NCBI RefSeq assembly: GCF_030867145.1
Contig: NC_134415.1
Coordinates: 69,035,300 to 69,099,299, forward strand
DNA: 64,000 bases
Direction: 5' to 3'
Source: Opisthocomus hoazin
Lineage: Eukaryota > Chordata > Aves > Opisthocomiformes > Opisthocomidae
A program made the position numbers and the translations under genes. The notes beneath the pieces were generated by a model. It searched no databases, was not told the DNA's origin, and worked only from the letters and a program-made list of their open reading frames with translations. Shown one piece after another: positions 12,718 through 26,000 of the stretch (its first letter is position 1; each line of letters starts with the position of its first letter).

Positions 12718-13310
12718 GTAGTCAGTTGAACTCAGCATCATACAAGTATGCATACAAGGTCAGTCTGACCCAAGCATTTAGCTAAAATATATACTCTAGG
12801 GTTAACAGAAGGTCAAGATGTTGACAGGAGTGGCTGATACAGGAACGCTTAATCAGGAACTACTGTCCTTGGAAAGGAAGTATATGTTGGAAAAGTATGT
12901 AAGCTAATTAAGATGAACAATTCAGAGCCATCAGCAGAAGAATGATAAAGAGCACCCTTAAGCAAACTATCCTCATTATAATACTAAAAATCACACCCCT
13001 TGAGTTGGACACCCCGGCCCAAGCAGACACTCTGATTTAATGGACATGCATAGTAAATTTCCAGAGTATAACATCTTCAAACTGAAGTGAGACAAGAACT
13101 ACCCAGTTGTAGTCAGGAGGACATGGCTGATACACAGAACTGACGTTTTTGACTGTCTAAATATGCAATGTGATTATACCCAGGTGTGCTAGCTTTGGGG
13201 AGTTACCACCTAGCACCTGATTTTGTGCAAAACCAGAGATAAACGGCTCTTCGGGCTCTGTGCACGTCCTGGATGTTACACACCGGCTCATGAGCTCCGT
13301 GTGTGAGACA
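12718..13310 (+). mobile_element. LTR-like repeat, copy C2
   Basis: This copy of about 590 bases starts TAGTCAGTTGAACTCAGC and ends near GTGTGAGACA. It is very similar to copy D at 17895-18484 in the opposite orientation, including GGTCAGTCTGACC, CACCCCTTGAG, TGACTGTCTAAATATGC and AGTTACCACCTAGCACC. TG...CA-like termini and a TATA-like TAAATATG support the LTR interpretation. There is no internal coding sequence, so it is best described as a solitary LTR. A short target duplication could not be identified because copy C1 abuts its left end. Confidence 0.65.
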
Positions 13311-13950
13311 CAACTGTGTCACAATTCAAGCCGGCCCCGTCTGCGGGGGAGCGCTGGAGTTGGGAGGACGGGGCCAGCCACGAACTAGGGGAGTAGCCCC
13401 CTCCCCTCCATTTTCCAGGAGCTTTATTGCCCCTGATTGCTGGTAATCAAGGGTTAAGTATTTGCTTGGGTACCTGCTTGGTGGTGCAGAGCGGGTTAAG
13501 GCGTTTGATTTACTATAAACATGTATGTGACAGACTCTTCTCTGATGGTGTGGTGGTTTTGTGGTGGGTTTTTTTTTTTTTTTCTTTCTGTAAAATGTCA
13601 GCCATTTCCTGATGAGCCTGGTGGTGGTGGTGAATTTCACACCTTTTTTCTTCTGTGTGGAAACCTGGGTGTTAATGGTACTGGAGCAGGTCGTGTTTTA
13701 TAAGGAATGAGGCTGTCTCTTTGAGCAGAGGGAAAGCAGGGGAGGGAGAGGAGGTGAAGAAAGGGATCCAAGCAAACTGCCACTTGCAACAGGCATTCGT
13801 TGGATTATTTTGCACTGTTTTTATTCAGAGCATGTAAATGTAACATTATTTGCAAAGTGCATTTTTTTCCTGTGAAGTGTTGGATTTCAGTTTAGAGTTC
13901 AGCATAAAAATAATCCTCTCTCTTCATTTCACAGTGAAATTTACTTGAAG
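13311..13950 (+). promoter_or_regulatory. SAMD3: Candidate SAMD3 5' region (promoter or 5' UTR), tentative
   Basis: The first coding exon of SAMD3 opens after a good acceptor (TTCATTTCACAG, ending at 13934), so at least one form of the transcript has an upstream non-coding exon. I cannot place that exon. A TATA-like TTATAAGG at 13698-13705 could alternatively start transcription about 30 bases downstream and read straight into the coding exon. A GC-rich patch lies at 13328-13400, and a T run is at 13568-13583. The start codon at 13951 has A at -3 and G at +4, a favourable initiation context. Confidence 0.25.
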
Positions 13951-14029
13951 ATGGAAAATTGGTCGGTTGATCAAGTCTGCAAGTGGTTGAGACAGATGAA
14001 TTTAGGAGAACTAGTTCCTAAGTTTCGTG
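13951..14029 (+). CDS. SAMD3: SAMD3 coding exon 1 (residues 1-26, start of SAM domain)
   Basis: This exon encodes the first helix region of the SAM domain, with the typical [10 protein letters not shown] motif at residues 4-13. The transcribed exon begins at 13935 after TTTCACAG. The donor is GTAAGC at 14030, leaving phase 1. The ATG at 13951 is chosen because it fits the known N-terminus of the family and has a strong initiation context. Confidence 0.93.
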
Positions 14030-17000
14030 GTAAGCATTTTTGTTGTTTGTGTGGGGTCTGTTCAGTGTTTCTTTCTGTGCCTTTAACTACCTACTTTGTT
14101 TTGGGGCACATATATATATATGTTAACTTCAGACTTTTATAGAAATGTATTAAGGTGAGAACTGACATAGATCTGATAAAGTAAGTGTGTAGATTTATTA
14201 CAAACTGTCTGAGAAATGCTGGGGGATGAGATTAAGCCTGTGTATAAATAGATACACCTTGAATCAGAACTGGCAGTTTAAAAGGCTTAACAGGACCTAT
14301 TTTATATTGTATAAACCTTTTGAAATAATGCAACTGTAGTGTGTAAATGTTTTATGTCTGAGCATATAAACACTACAGAAGGATGCATGAGAAACTGTCA
14401 TGTGGACAGGCTATTTGTTGTGTGCTTTCTTAAAAAGCTTGCTTTCCTTCATTAAGGAAGTGACAGCCTGCTGCGGTCTAAGCAAGGCCTGTTTTAAAGC
14501 ATTAAAATAGTCAGCTCACTACTTCTGTACTTTTCAGCCTTGGCTTTTTGTCATGGGAAGGTATCTGGCCAGTGACTAGGACTCCTGGCACTGCTTGGGA
14601 AAGGACAGGAGCTAAAACATAATCTTTTTCACAGTTGAATCACCAGTAGAAAGAATCCTTGCCTTTGACCTGTCCTCCTCCATCATCATGTTTTTAGCCA
14701 TATAGAACGTTACTGTAACTATAAAATTATTTTACATTAATTCTTTAATCCCCTTCAACCTACAGAAGAAGAAGTAAGTGGAGCAGCTCTTCTGGCTCTT
14801 AATGATCGTATGGTGCAGCAGCTGGTGAAGAAGATTGGGCACCAGGCAGTACTGATGGATCTGATTAATAAATATCAGCAACAAAAAAGTGGGCTAGAAT
14901 CCCTTACATACCGTTCTGAAACGGCTTCTTCAAAATTCCCAGAAATAATCAGCGGGTGAGTTTGTACAAGGCACAGAAAATATCATCCGGGGTATAGCTG
15001 TATTCTTTTCATAGCATTGCAAAACTGGCATTTACTAGCTCTTCAGCTGCAAGTTGCAACTGTTTTTTGTACTTTGAATATCTCTAACAACATGTGAAAT
15101 GCAAACTAAGGTTATTACCTTGTGGTTTTAAGCAGGGCATCAACATTCCTGAAGAATACCATTAATTAATTTAAACTGTTCTTCATTTCCAGTTCTAGGA
15201 CATAGTTTTCATCTGGATGAAGCATCATCAGACTTTCACTATAGCTAAAATTTTCTGCATTTGCAAAATTAAGCTTTTGAAGCACTTAATTTTAAATGTT
15301 TGCAAGTCTTGGAGTAAAGTCATGTTTTAGCCAGAGATAGAGTTTGTGTCACAGATGTATTTAAATTCAGTCTCTCAAAGGAAGCTCTGAATTTTATCTA
15401 GGCACTTACGCAGGTAATAATCTTACTGTATGGAACTGGATAGATTTTTAGAAAACAAATTCCACAGAGCTTGTCTTCACTGAGCATGTTCTGACTCTTG
15501 GTTGAGCAGGGTTTTGTTTGTGTTTTTTGGGGGGAAGGACAGAGGTTGTCTGTATATTTTTTTGGTTGGGTGTTTTGCTGTGGGTTGGTTGGAGTTTTTT
15601 GGTTTTGGTATTTTTTATTGGTTGGCTTGGTTTGGTTCCCCACAACCCTCCCCTCCATTCTGATCTATTGTAAGTCTTGCAGAAGTATTTTTTTCTGGAT
15701 GTCCTGGCTGAGGAGAGACATCCTGAGCTCTCAGAGTGGTCTCTTGTAAGCGCAAGGAACCTGACAGTAGAGGATGTCTTGCCATGAATGCAAAAAGCCC
15801 TTTTTCAAAGGAAAGAACTATAGCACTAAGCCTGCATTAGTACACAGTAGTACCCCAGTAGGAGCATATCTGTAGAGCATTCTCTGTGGAATTTGCCTTC
15901 ATCTGAAAGGAGTCCAGGTTGTGCACTGAGACGACCCTGCAGTGCAAACCAAAGCACGGTAAATGGTGATGACTGGGTTATTTGCAACCAAATTGCAATC
16001 ATGAGCAGGACCAAACTGCTCACATAGATACATTCTCTTGTCCTTGTGGAAGTATTTATGCAAGCCCTTGGGTAAATAGTCCTGCATGGTTGAGGGGAAG
16101 GGCAGATGCAGGAGAAAGACAATGTCACTGCATGTATGATTTATCACAGACCTGAAGTGTGTAATCACAGCCAGTCTCGGTTCTCTGCACCAGGTTCCTG
16201 CCTCACTTGATTTATAGGAAGCTCTCTCTTTGGAGGTAGAGCAGGTGTCTGCTGTGAAGAAGACTACTGTATATGAGCCCTGTATTTCATCCAAAATGCA
16301 GTAGCTATATAGTGATTTCAGCATGGGGTTTCAGAAGAAAACAGGTCCTTATGCTTAGGCAAATATAAAGGCTGCTTTGGATATTTAGATTTCATCCTTG
16401 ATTCTGTCAGGGATGTTTGGCTAGACTGTGTCTCAGGGGTGACTGGTCCCTGCGTGCTTCGAGTCCTGCAAGTTAGGCCTTACTGTCTCACAAAGAATGG
16501 GCAGCTGCAGTAGTGCGAGGGTACAGCTTCTCAGTGAAGTTCTGCGGACTGCAAAAAAACTGAAGGCTGGAAATCTCAAATATGAATGAAAGTAATGGAC
16601 CTTAAAATCTTTCCCTACCTAGTCGTCTTGCCTGGAAAATAAGATGCTAGTATTCTTCCATTTAGATGAAAGTTAGGTAAATAAGCTGCTGTTTCCGAAA
16701 CATTTCCTCCGTCAGAGTCAAGAACCACAGAAGAAAACTCAAACACAGAATCACAGAATGTTCGGGGTTGGAAGGGACCTCTGTGGGTCATCTAGTCCAA
16801 CCCTCCTGCTGAAGCAAGGTCACCTACAGCAGGCTGCACAGGACCCTGTCTAGGCGGGTTTTGAGTATCTCCAGAGAAGGAGACTCCACAACCTCCCTGG
16901 GCAGCCTGTTCCAGTGTTCCGTCACCCTCAGAGGGAAGAAATTCTTCCTCATGTTCAGACGGAACTTCCTGTGCTTCAGTTTGTGCCCATTGCCCCTTGT

Positions 17001-20000
17001 CCTGTCACTGGGCACCACTGAAAAGAGCTTGGCCCCATCCTCCTGACACCCACCCTTGAGATATTTGTAAGTATATATTAGGTCCCCTCGCAGCCTTCTC
17101 TTCTTCAGGCTGAACAAGCCCAGCTCCCTCAGCCTCTCCTCATAGGAGAGATGCTCCAGAAGCATGTTTTCAAGAAATGCATTCAGTCGTGTATTTTAGG
17201 ATGAGTTAAAAAGATGCAGTTTGGGGTACAGAATGATCAAAATGCTCCGTCAGTAAAAACAGTATTTTCTTATAAAACTAAAAGCTGTATCTTCATGTGC
17301 AGCTAGTTGTAGCTCTTATTTCTTAACTCTGGAGTGCTTGTATTAGTGGTGTAGTTTGAAATTATTTTGTCTGGTCAGCACATCTGGAACACAATCCTGT
17401 AACACAATCCTGTAACAATAATTTCTATTGACCTAATTCAAGGACTTATGACTAGATTAAAGTGTACAAGACACTGTTTTGAAGTAATGTAATTTTTTTT
17501 TTTTTTTTTGCAAGCTGCTTTGACACAGAGGAACAGAGTATGTGACAAAACCAAATATTCATAGATCCACAATATACGTGAATTGAACTCACTTTCCTCC
17601 GTTGCTCAGTGCTGTTAGGCTGAATTGCAGCCTTGGTCACAGGAGCAAATTCACCACACTGAGGTTCACAGTCAGTAGCATCCGTAGCGTGTGGTCCTAC
17701 AGTGGCAGGGGACAACTATGAAAACTGAGTCTGCGTGTTCCTAGCCCTTCTCCTGTGGTGCATGAGTCCTGGTGAAAACCAGCCACGTTTTCTGTTTTGC
17801 AGAATTATTTACCAGGCAGGCCAGTTCCCAGACCTAGCTCACCCTGCCGGTACCAGTGCCAGGGTGGAGAAGGCATTGCTTAGCCAAAGGGGTGGTGTCT
17901 CACAAACGGAGCTCATTAACCAGGGTGTAATATCCAGGCCATGCACAGAGCCGAGACACCAGTTTGTTTCATGTCTGCGCAGAGATGGGTACTAGGTGGT
18001 AACTCCCCAAAGCTAGCACACCTGGGTACAACCACATCGCATATTTAGACAGTCAAAAACGACAGTTCCGCGTATCAGCCATGCCCTCCTGACTACGACT
18101 GGGTAGTTCTTGTCTCACTTCAGTTTAAAGATGCAGTACTCCTAAAATTTACTACACATGCTCAGTAACTGCTTGGGCTGGGGTTTCCAGCTCAAGGGGT
18201 GAGATTTTTAGGATTATAATGAGGATAGTTTGCTTAAGGGTGCTCTTTATTGTTCTTCTGCTGATAGCTCTGAATTGTTCAAAACTGTCTTAATTAGCTT
18301 ACATACTTTTCCAACATATACTTCGTTCCCAAGGACAGTAGTTCCTGATTAAGCTTTCTTGTATCAGTCACTCTTGTCAACATCTTGACCTTCTGTTAAC
18401 CCTAGAGTATATATTTTAGCTAAATACTTAGGTCAGACTGACCTCGTATGTATATTTGCATGATGCTGAGTTCAACTGACTACAGGGGCAGGGGAGAAAG
18501 CAGCACCACAGCAGTTGTCTTCTGGGTCAGCTGAAACAGCTGTGGAACTTCCAAGAGTTGCCAGCAGTATTTCTCGATTGTGTTTCTCACATGAATGCTA
18601 TCCCCAGTGCTTGTTGGTGCGCTCCTGGCTGGCCACCTGTTTATCCTGGTGTCCTTAACATGTCTTCTAACTGCTTGTGAGTCGTGCTTGGCTCACCTCT
18701 CTGCTAGGAACAGAAATAAAGCCATTTGTTGGATGTGGAGTTTTGAGTATCATAGGTGAACATGTTCTGTGTGGAGATAATGAATTTGTGAAGGAACACT
18801 GAATATGAGTTACATCTCCAGCATTTTGGATTAGGACACAGTAATAGCATCTAGAGTCTGTCACTGGTGAGGTGGAAGCATTTTGGGTCATGTAGTAGCA
18901 GCTGCGTCTATATGCATATGAGGAGCTCACACAGATGTTACCAGGTAAACATCATGACGCTTTCCAATTCCAAGATCGATTGTTTCTAGGAGCCACACAG
19001 AGAGCATACTGGGTTTTTCTAGTTTTAATTGGATAGCTGAAAAAGAGATGTAATGATTCATGAAAAGGGGAAAGTCCCTTTACAACCTCAGCTAATGTTA
19101 ATGTCACTTCCAATAACAGCCTTTCACGTGTGAGTGTAGCTGAGGCTGGAACAGTTTATAAAGCATCTGTGGAGTTCAGAGGCTCTGAAGAGATGAGGTA
19201 CAGAAAGGAAGCTGCACCATCCCCAAAAAAGACTTCCAGGTGTCGTAACTTTGGGCAGGCTTGGTTCTTCTGTGTGTGTTTACATTTCCCTTTGCCTGGT
19301 TCTAGCAAGTCTCGGGAAGGTGTTAGCACCAGCGCTTGCAGTAGTGAAACTTCTGATAACGTCACCTTCGTGGTCTCATTATGAACATTTTTATGCTGTT
19401 TCCTAATTGATTCAGTAAGAAGCTGGGGAGTCTATTGGTAGGGTGAAGTGAATCTGTGTTCAGTGTTGACTGACATCGGGTTGTACGCAATGTGCTAACA
19501 TTGAACAACGCGTGCAATCACGTTCCATGTTTCCCAGTCCTCAGGAGATGTAGCTTTAGCTTTGAATGAGCAAAGACTAATTGATTATAGCAAAAATTAC
19601 AAACCCAGGGAAGAATGGAACCTCTGGCATCTGACTAGCAAAGTTACCAGCTTTGTTACCAACTTCTCGTGTTGTCTCTAAGTGAAAAAGTGGTAGATGA
19701 CTGCCATGATTTCTTGGCAGCAAAATAGCAGCCCCTACCTTAGCTCTGCCTTTCCCCCAGTGCAGGGTAAAACTGCTGATGTTGGCTTCTACAGGGAAAG
19801 CATGAAGGAGAAATAACAGGAAAAAGAGGAGGGAGAGAGATGTAGATGCACACAGTAAATGGAAAGTAGTGGTTTAGACTGTCACATTGACAGCAAAGTG
19901 GGTATCTGCAGTTTTTGGTACTAGTGACAAGCTAGAGTTGGAGCACAAAGCCAGGAACAGAGGGATGTGAGACCAGGTGTCATTCAGGGATCTTATAGAG

Positions 20001-23000
20001 TGTCTGGAGAAACGTAAAGCTGACCCAGAGATTCAAGGTGGGCTTAAGCCTGAGAAAAAAAAAAATGCATGTTCAAGATTCTAGTTGAATAGAAATCACC
20101 TTACAATACTCTAAATCCCCCCCTACCCTTGCATGTTGTAATGGTTAGTTATTCCCTGAGATTTGGAGGTGCCAGGCTATAAAGATGGCAGCTACCCTGC
20201 AATGACAAGAAAGCTTGTTTCTTGGGTTTTGTAACTGTAGCAATTAGAATATCGCTCGGCAGTATTATTTACAGTCTTCCTTTTAACTTGTCAGAGTTTG
20301 ATAATTGAACTGAGAGATGGATTGAGAGACATTAGCATCACTTAAAATCATGACTATTCAGTATGTTAAATTTTCTCCTTTTCTATTTCTGCCACTGGTA
20401 TTTTAGAACCCTAAAATGCCTCTTTTCTATATGCCGCACAAAATTTGACAGTGAAAATCCTGTTTTCTTTCCTTTTTTCTGTTTTTTATTTTTTCTTTCA
20501 GGACTACTGACAGACAAATGGTAAATTCTGGTCCTGTGGTGCAGAAAAAATATATGTGCTCAACCGAAAATGAAGAAGGACTAGTTGATCACAGAGTGCT
20601 AAAGCAAAAGTGAGTTTATAATGCATTTACTGAATCTTCCTTACCTTTTGAAAATGACATAAACACTTTTTTGCTTGGTTAAGACTAAACAGATACTTTA
20701 TAAAAAGTGATCCTAATTATTGGAGGCCAGGTTCACGTATATTTAAAAAGAAGCAGGAGCAGAAATTTAGGATTGAACGGAATGCAATAGTCAAATGGTG
20801 TTTTTTCTGCTCTCCATCCTCAGTGCTTGCTCATTATTTCATGTTGCCTCATGCAGAGGGCAAGATACAAGTTTGTCTTTATTTGTCTAATTTTTAGAAA
20901 TCCTCTTTTACAGATGTGTTTTCAATGGCAATTTCAATTTCTGGCAAATTAATCATTACAGAATGGAATATGGCTACAACAAAAATCGTGCGCTTGAGGC
21001 ACCTTAAATATAACACTTAGGAAGGCAGGCATGCTGGTTCATTTGCATGCTCATTTTCCTTGGGTATCAAAATAAGTTGTCTTAAAAACTGGAGGCAAGT
21101 GGAGGAGGTTTTGTTGTGGTTTTCTTTCTTTTTCTTTTTCTTTTTTTTTTTTCCTACACGTGCTTTCCCCTTTTGAGATAGGCAGTTAGTATTGAAAGAG
21201 TCCCACTCCTCTTTCAAGGTAATTGTTTTCTTGTTTGTGAAGCTTTCTCTACCGGTCATTGCCCCCGTTTATTCCTGCCTGCTAGAATTTCTTCCCCATA
21301 GATGTGACTGATGGCTTCAACATCAGTCTGGTATTCTGACATAAGGGAAGGTCTCTCTGTAAAAATGCCTATTTTATCACTTTTATAAAAGTAACAAGGA
21401 GTTAGGGATAAGGCTGTCTGGAAACAGAGGAGAGGACTTCGTGAATCACATAGTTAATGCTTTTAAAATAAAGTCCTGCTACAGGCTTCAGAAGAACAGA
21501 ACAAAAAAAGCAAACTTGAAGATCCTGTCAGCATCATTGCCAATGAAACAAACCCAAATCACTTAACACCCTCAGAATAAACCATTAAAATGATCTTGCA
21601 ATGATGGGTTTTCGCCTGTACTTTCAAAGGATGCTTCTTTTTAATTAATGATAAGTAATTTGCTTTGTGCTGTATAAAGAGTTTTAAATGGGTTGCGTGA
21701 ATCAGTGTAACCCAGAATAGACTGGCTTTAGGAAGTGTTCTCAGCAAATGTTGCCAGTAGTAGCTTTTAAACACCCGTAACGGCTTGTTAAGGGAAAGGG
21801 ACAGTAAAAGAGCAATGTCAGTTCACCTTGGGGCAATGGAGCAGAAGAGGAGGGAAGTCTGCTGCTGTAGATGGAAGTGCCCCTGCTCAGTGAAGCAGAA
21901 GATGCCCTAAAAGTCAGTGGAGCTGTGACAATCTGTAATCTTGAAGATACAAGTAAATTTTATGAGGTCTTCTCTTTAAAGGTCAAATGAGAAGCTGGCA
22001 AATGTCTTCCTCTGAAACAGCCCTTCCAACTGCCTAAGACTGAGGATGGAACTGAAGAGTCTTTGCATCCATTAACTGATGCACTAGGCTCATCCTTAGC
22101 TATATACTATTTTTGGAGGTGAATGCTGCTATTTAGATATGTCTATGACTTGAACAAGACTGAGAAATGTGATGTTATAGAGTTTAGGGTCGGTATTTTG
22201 GGGCTTTTTCCTGCCTTCCTTTCTCTACAGTATGCACTGCATTTTCAGCAGCCAATGGAGAACTTTAAGGTTTTATATGCTTGAGGGGATTCTGACAGTT
22301 ATAAGCAGGTTGTAAAGGACTGAACAAGATGTTTGATTTAGAAATTTGAGTATGGAAAGAGAAAAAGTTGCTCTGACTATAATACAATGATAGATTCCTA
22401 GTCTTGAACATGGAAGTAAACCCCCCTGTCTATTCTGCTAATATACTTGCTTTGAAAGCTGGGTGGGTTGGTTGGTTGGTTTGTTTTCCACTCAAGTTCC
22501 AGCCTATAGATTTAGGTGCTGTGATAAGAAGTGATTTTCCATGTTGAATTAATGGTCGCTGTTTATTGTATTTTGGCATAATGTTAATCTGATATTTCTG
22601 TTACATCAAGTTGCGGGTTTTTTCCATTCCTTCAAATTTGGAATGTTTGAAGTCTATCCATGTGTTTCTCCCTGCCCCCACAGTCTTTCATCTTAACTAA
22701 TGGGGAAAAGGAAGCTGTAGTAGTATAGGGAGGTGGTTCTGCAAATGCAATGCTCCGTACTGCTTTATTCTGAATAAAAAAGAGAGTAGGTACCCATTTC
22801 TCATCACCCAGGCCAGATTTGGAAAAGCAGCTAAGAACAAGGAAGATTTCCACTTCTCTTTAGTGGGGGTTCTCACCTCATGCATTTGTTTGGTGGCAGA
22901 GCAGTTCATAGAAGTGCTTCTAGTGTCAATTCTGCCAGGGTTCAGTCTAATTCAGTGGGGTTGGTTTCAATGGTTGATATTTGGCCAGGGTTACACTTGT

Positions 23001-26000
23001 AGCCTCAGTCTCTTCACTTTTCCCGTCTGAAAAAAGAACTTTCTGTGGTTCCCCCACCCTCACCCCCCAAAAGACCCATGCGATGTGACTACAGCTTCAA
23101 TAACTGGCATGGTTTTGCTTGAAGTGAATTTGTGGGTGCTTTTATGGATTATTAGTGCTGCTGAATTGGCTCAGAGTTTCTTTGTATCTTTCCTGGGTAG
23201 ACAGTGTTAAGTATACTCTTCTTTATCACTAAATATTACAACAATATCAAAGAAGATTGTTTAAACACAAAAATAAAGAATAAGTGGCTGCAGCAATTGT
23301 ATAATTTTATTTTTCATGTATTGAAATTGTGCATACGTATAACCAGATGAGGTTTGTATGTTACCTCAGCAGAATAAATTTTTACCACCAACTACAGAAG
23401 TAAAAACAGACAGTCTTCTTGTTAATCTCCCAAGAAGATCAATCTTGAAGCAGTGCTTTTCTGTGAAGACAATGAGATAGCTGCAGAAGATGATTCAATA
23501 AATACATTTGCTCTATACCTTTTTAGTTTTCTGTATTGGAGTACCAGCAGTTGCATGGCTCCCAGCAGCCTGGTGTTTATCTTGTTGCTAAGACAGAGGC
23601 TGTCATTACTTGCAAATACCTGACACTGCTGTGAAAAACCAGCCTTTTATTAGTTGGTTTATATGTCCTGTCTGCCTTTACTCAAGGTGCTTGTTTATCA
23701 AATGACATCCCTAAAACATCTCTTTCTCACTCTTTCCAACATGACGGTCCAGCTGTTTTCCTTCAGGAGCGATGTCCTGGTGCAGGTTTATTTATACATT
23801 TATGCTTTCTATAAAAATGTGTTCTGTAGCTCTTGAGTGCTGTGTAACAGATTTACTGTCTGAACACCTTGAAGTAATTTGCTCAGAACAGGCTCACGTG
23901 GACAAGCAGGATAACAGATCTTCTGGCCAGCCTTGACAGCCTTGAACTTCTCTGTTTGTGAATTTGGAAGATGTGGTCAGTGTTCCACTAAACCTGGGCC
24001 TGCCAAGTGTTCATATACCAGTAAGGCCGTTTCCAGCATTGACATTATATTGGTGCTGGTGCCCACATAAATTTGGGCTAATACCAAGGACAATGAATTG
24101 GAATATTTATTTTAAAATAAACTTGGTTCCCATCTCCAAGGTGGCCATGCTGGCCTGCACGGTGGCAGTCATTCATCCGTTGGCTTAGTGAAACCATCTT
24201 GTCTGCTGCGACCCCTCTCAAGGTCGGGCACCCGCCAGCGGGCACCAGTGCAGCGTTTGAACTAGTAGCACCCCGCTGATGAGGACTGCAGGTGAGTGGA
24301 GCACGGAGCTCTGTTAACGATGCTGTACATCTCCTTAGCTAGGACACTCTCGTATCTGGTTCGGTTGGACTGCAGGCAGTTGCGCTGACTGCTGGGTAGT
24401 TGCACGTCAGGTGTGTTTTAGTTTTGACACGTCATTCGGCTAATGGTCTGTACAGAGGTCCTTCCTTTGCTTCCCCATTACCCAGGCATTGATACTGTTA
24501 GTCTGTGTTTAACATGTTTTATCAGAAACACACTTCTGCATGTGCTTTAAAAAGAAAAGAAAAAAAAGCAGAGTAGCTGGCCTGAAACACTGTCACTTAG
24601 TCAATTATTTCAGATAATTTGCTTCCTTTACACGAGAGACCAAATATTGCTTTTATGTGTATATTTGTATGCACATATGCAACTATGTCTGTCTGTCTTG
24701 TCCAGAAGTACAGATATTAGATGCTTCCTTTGTTATACCTTTACAGCAACTAACATTTAGGGATTCTGAAACCGTAAATTGCATCTAGGCCATTATTTTT
24801 AGCAGTGATTGACTGAAATTTGCTTCCATAAATTGTCTTAATGCTTCTGAAGCAATTTATTGTTTCAGTAGTAGATTGCCCTGCTGAATGATATATCATA
24901 ATCACAGAATGTTAGGGGTTGGAAGGGACCTCTGTGGATCATAGAGTCCAACCCCCCTGCCGTAGCAGGGTCACCTACAGCAGGCTGCACAGGACGTTGT
25001 CCAGGTGGGTCTTGAATATCTCCAGAGAAGGAGACTCCACAACCTCCCTGGGTAACCTGTTCCAGTGCTCTGTCACCATTAGAGTGAAGAAGTTCTACCT
25101 CATGTTCAGCTGGAACTTCCTGTGCTTCAGTTTGTGCCCATTGCCCCTTGTCCTGTCGCTGGGCACCACTGAAAAGAGTGTGGCCCCTTCCTCCTGTCGC
25201 CCACCCTTCAGATATTTATAGGCATTTATAAGGTCCCCTCTCAGCCTTTTCTTCTTCAGGCTGAACAAGCCCAGCTCCTTCAGCCTTTCCTCGTAGGAGA
25301 GATGCTCCAGTCCCCTCATCATCCTCGTAGCCCTCCGCTGGACTCTCTCCAGTAGCTTCTCATCTTTCTTGAAGTGGGGAGCCCAGAACTGGACACAGTA
25401 CTCCAGATGAAGCCTCACTAGAGCAGAGTAGAGGGGAAGGAGAACTTCCCTCGACCTGCTGGCCACACTCTTCTTAATGCACCCCAGGATCCCTTTGGCC
25501 TTCTTGGCAAGCAGGGCACATTGCTGCCTCATGGTTAACCTGTCGTCCACCAGCACTCCCAGGTCCCTCTCCGCAGAGCTGCTCTCCAGCAGGTCAGCCC
25601 CAAGCCTGTACTGGTGCATGAGGTTATTCCTCCCCAGGTGCAGGACCCTGCACTTGCCCTTGTTGAACTTCATCAGGTTCCTCCGCGCCCAACTCTCCAG
25701 CCTGTCCAGGTCTCGCTGAATGGCAGCACAGCCTTCCAGTGTATCCACCAGTCCTCCCAGTTTTGTGTCATCAGCAAACTTGCTAACTCTTCATCCAGGT
25801 CATTGATGAAGAAATAGAAAAGTAATTTCTTCTTTCTTTGTTATAATGATTCCTTATAATTTCACTTCAATTGTTACAACAGTTTTTATGAAGATGGAGT
25901 ATCTGTGGGGTTTGGTTTGTGTAGGGTTTGGGAGAGATTCTTTAAATTTAGGCTTTCAATTTACGTGCTTGTGAGAATTTCTGCCACTTTTTTTAAAGTC

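Larger units (their letters stand above)
14956..20501 (+). other. SAMD3: SAMD3 intron 2
   Basis: Intron of about 5.5 kb. It holds a strongly G/T-biased tract at 15508-15640, a CR1 fragment (16741-17167), a 13-base tandem repeat (17388-17413), a T run (17491-17509) and LTR copy D (17895-18484). The rest is unassigned. It ends at a long T-rich pyrimidine tract and TTTCAG. Confidence 0.8.

Noticed and set aside
25095-25748. 217-codon - strand frame as a host gene
   Set aside because: It is the C-terminal part of CR1 reverse transcriptase.
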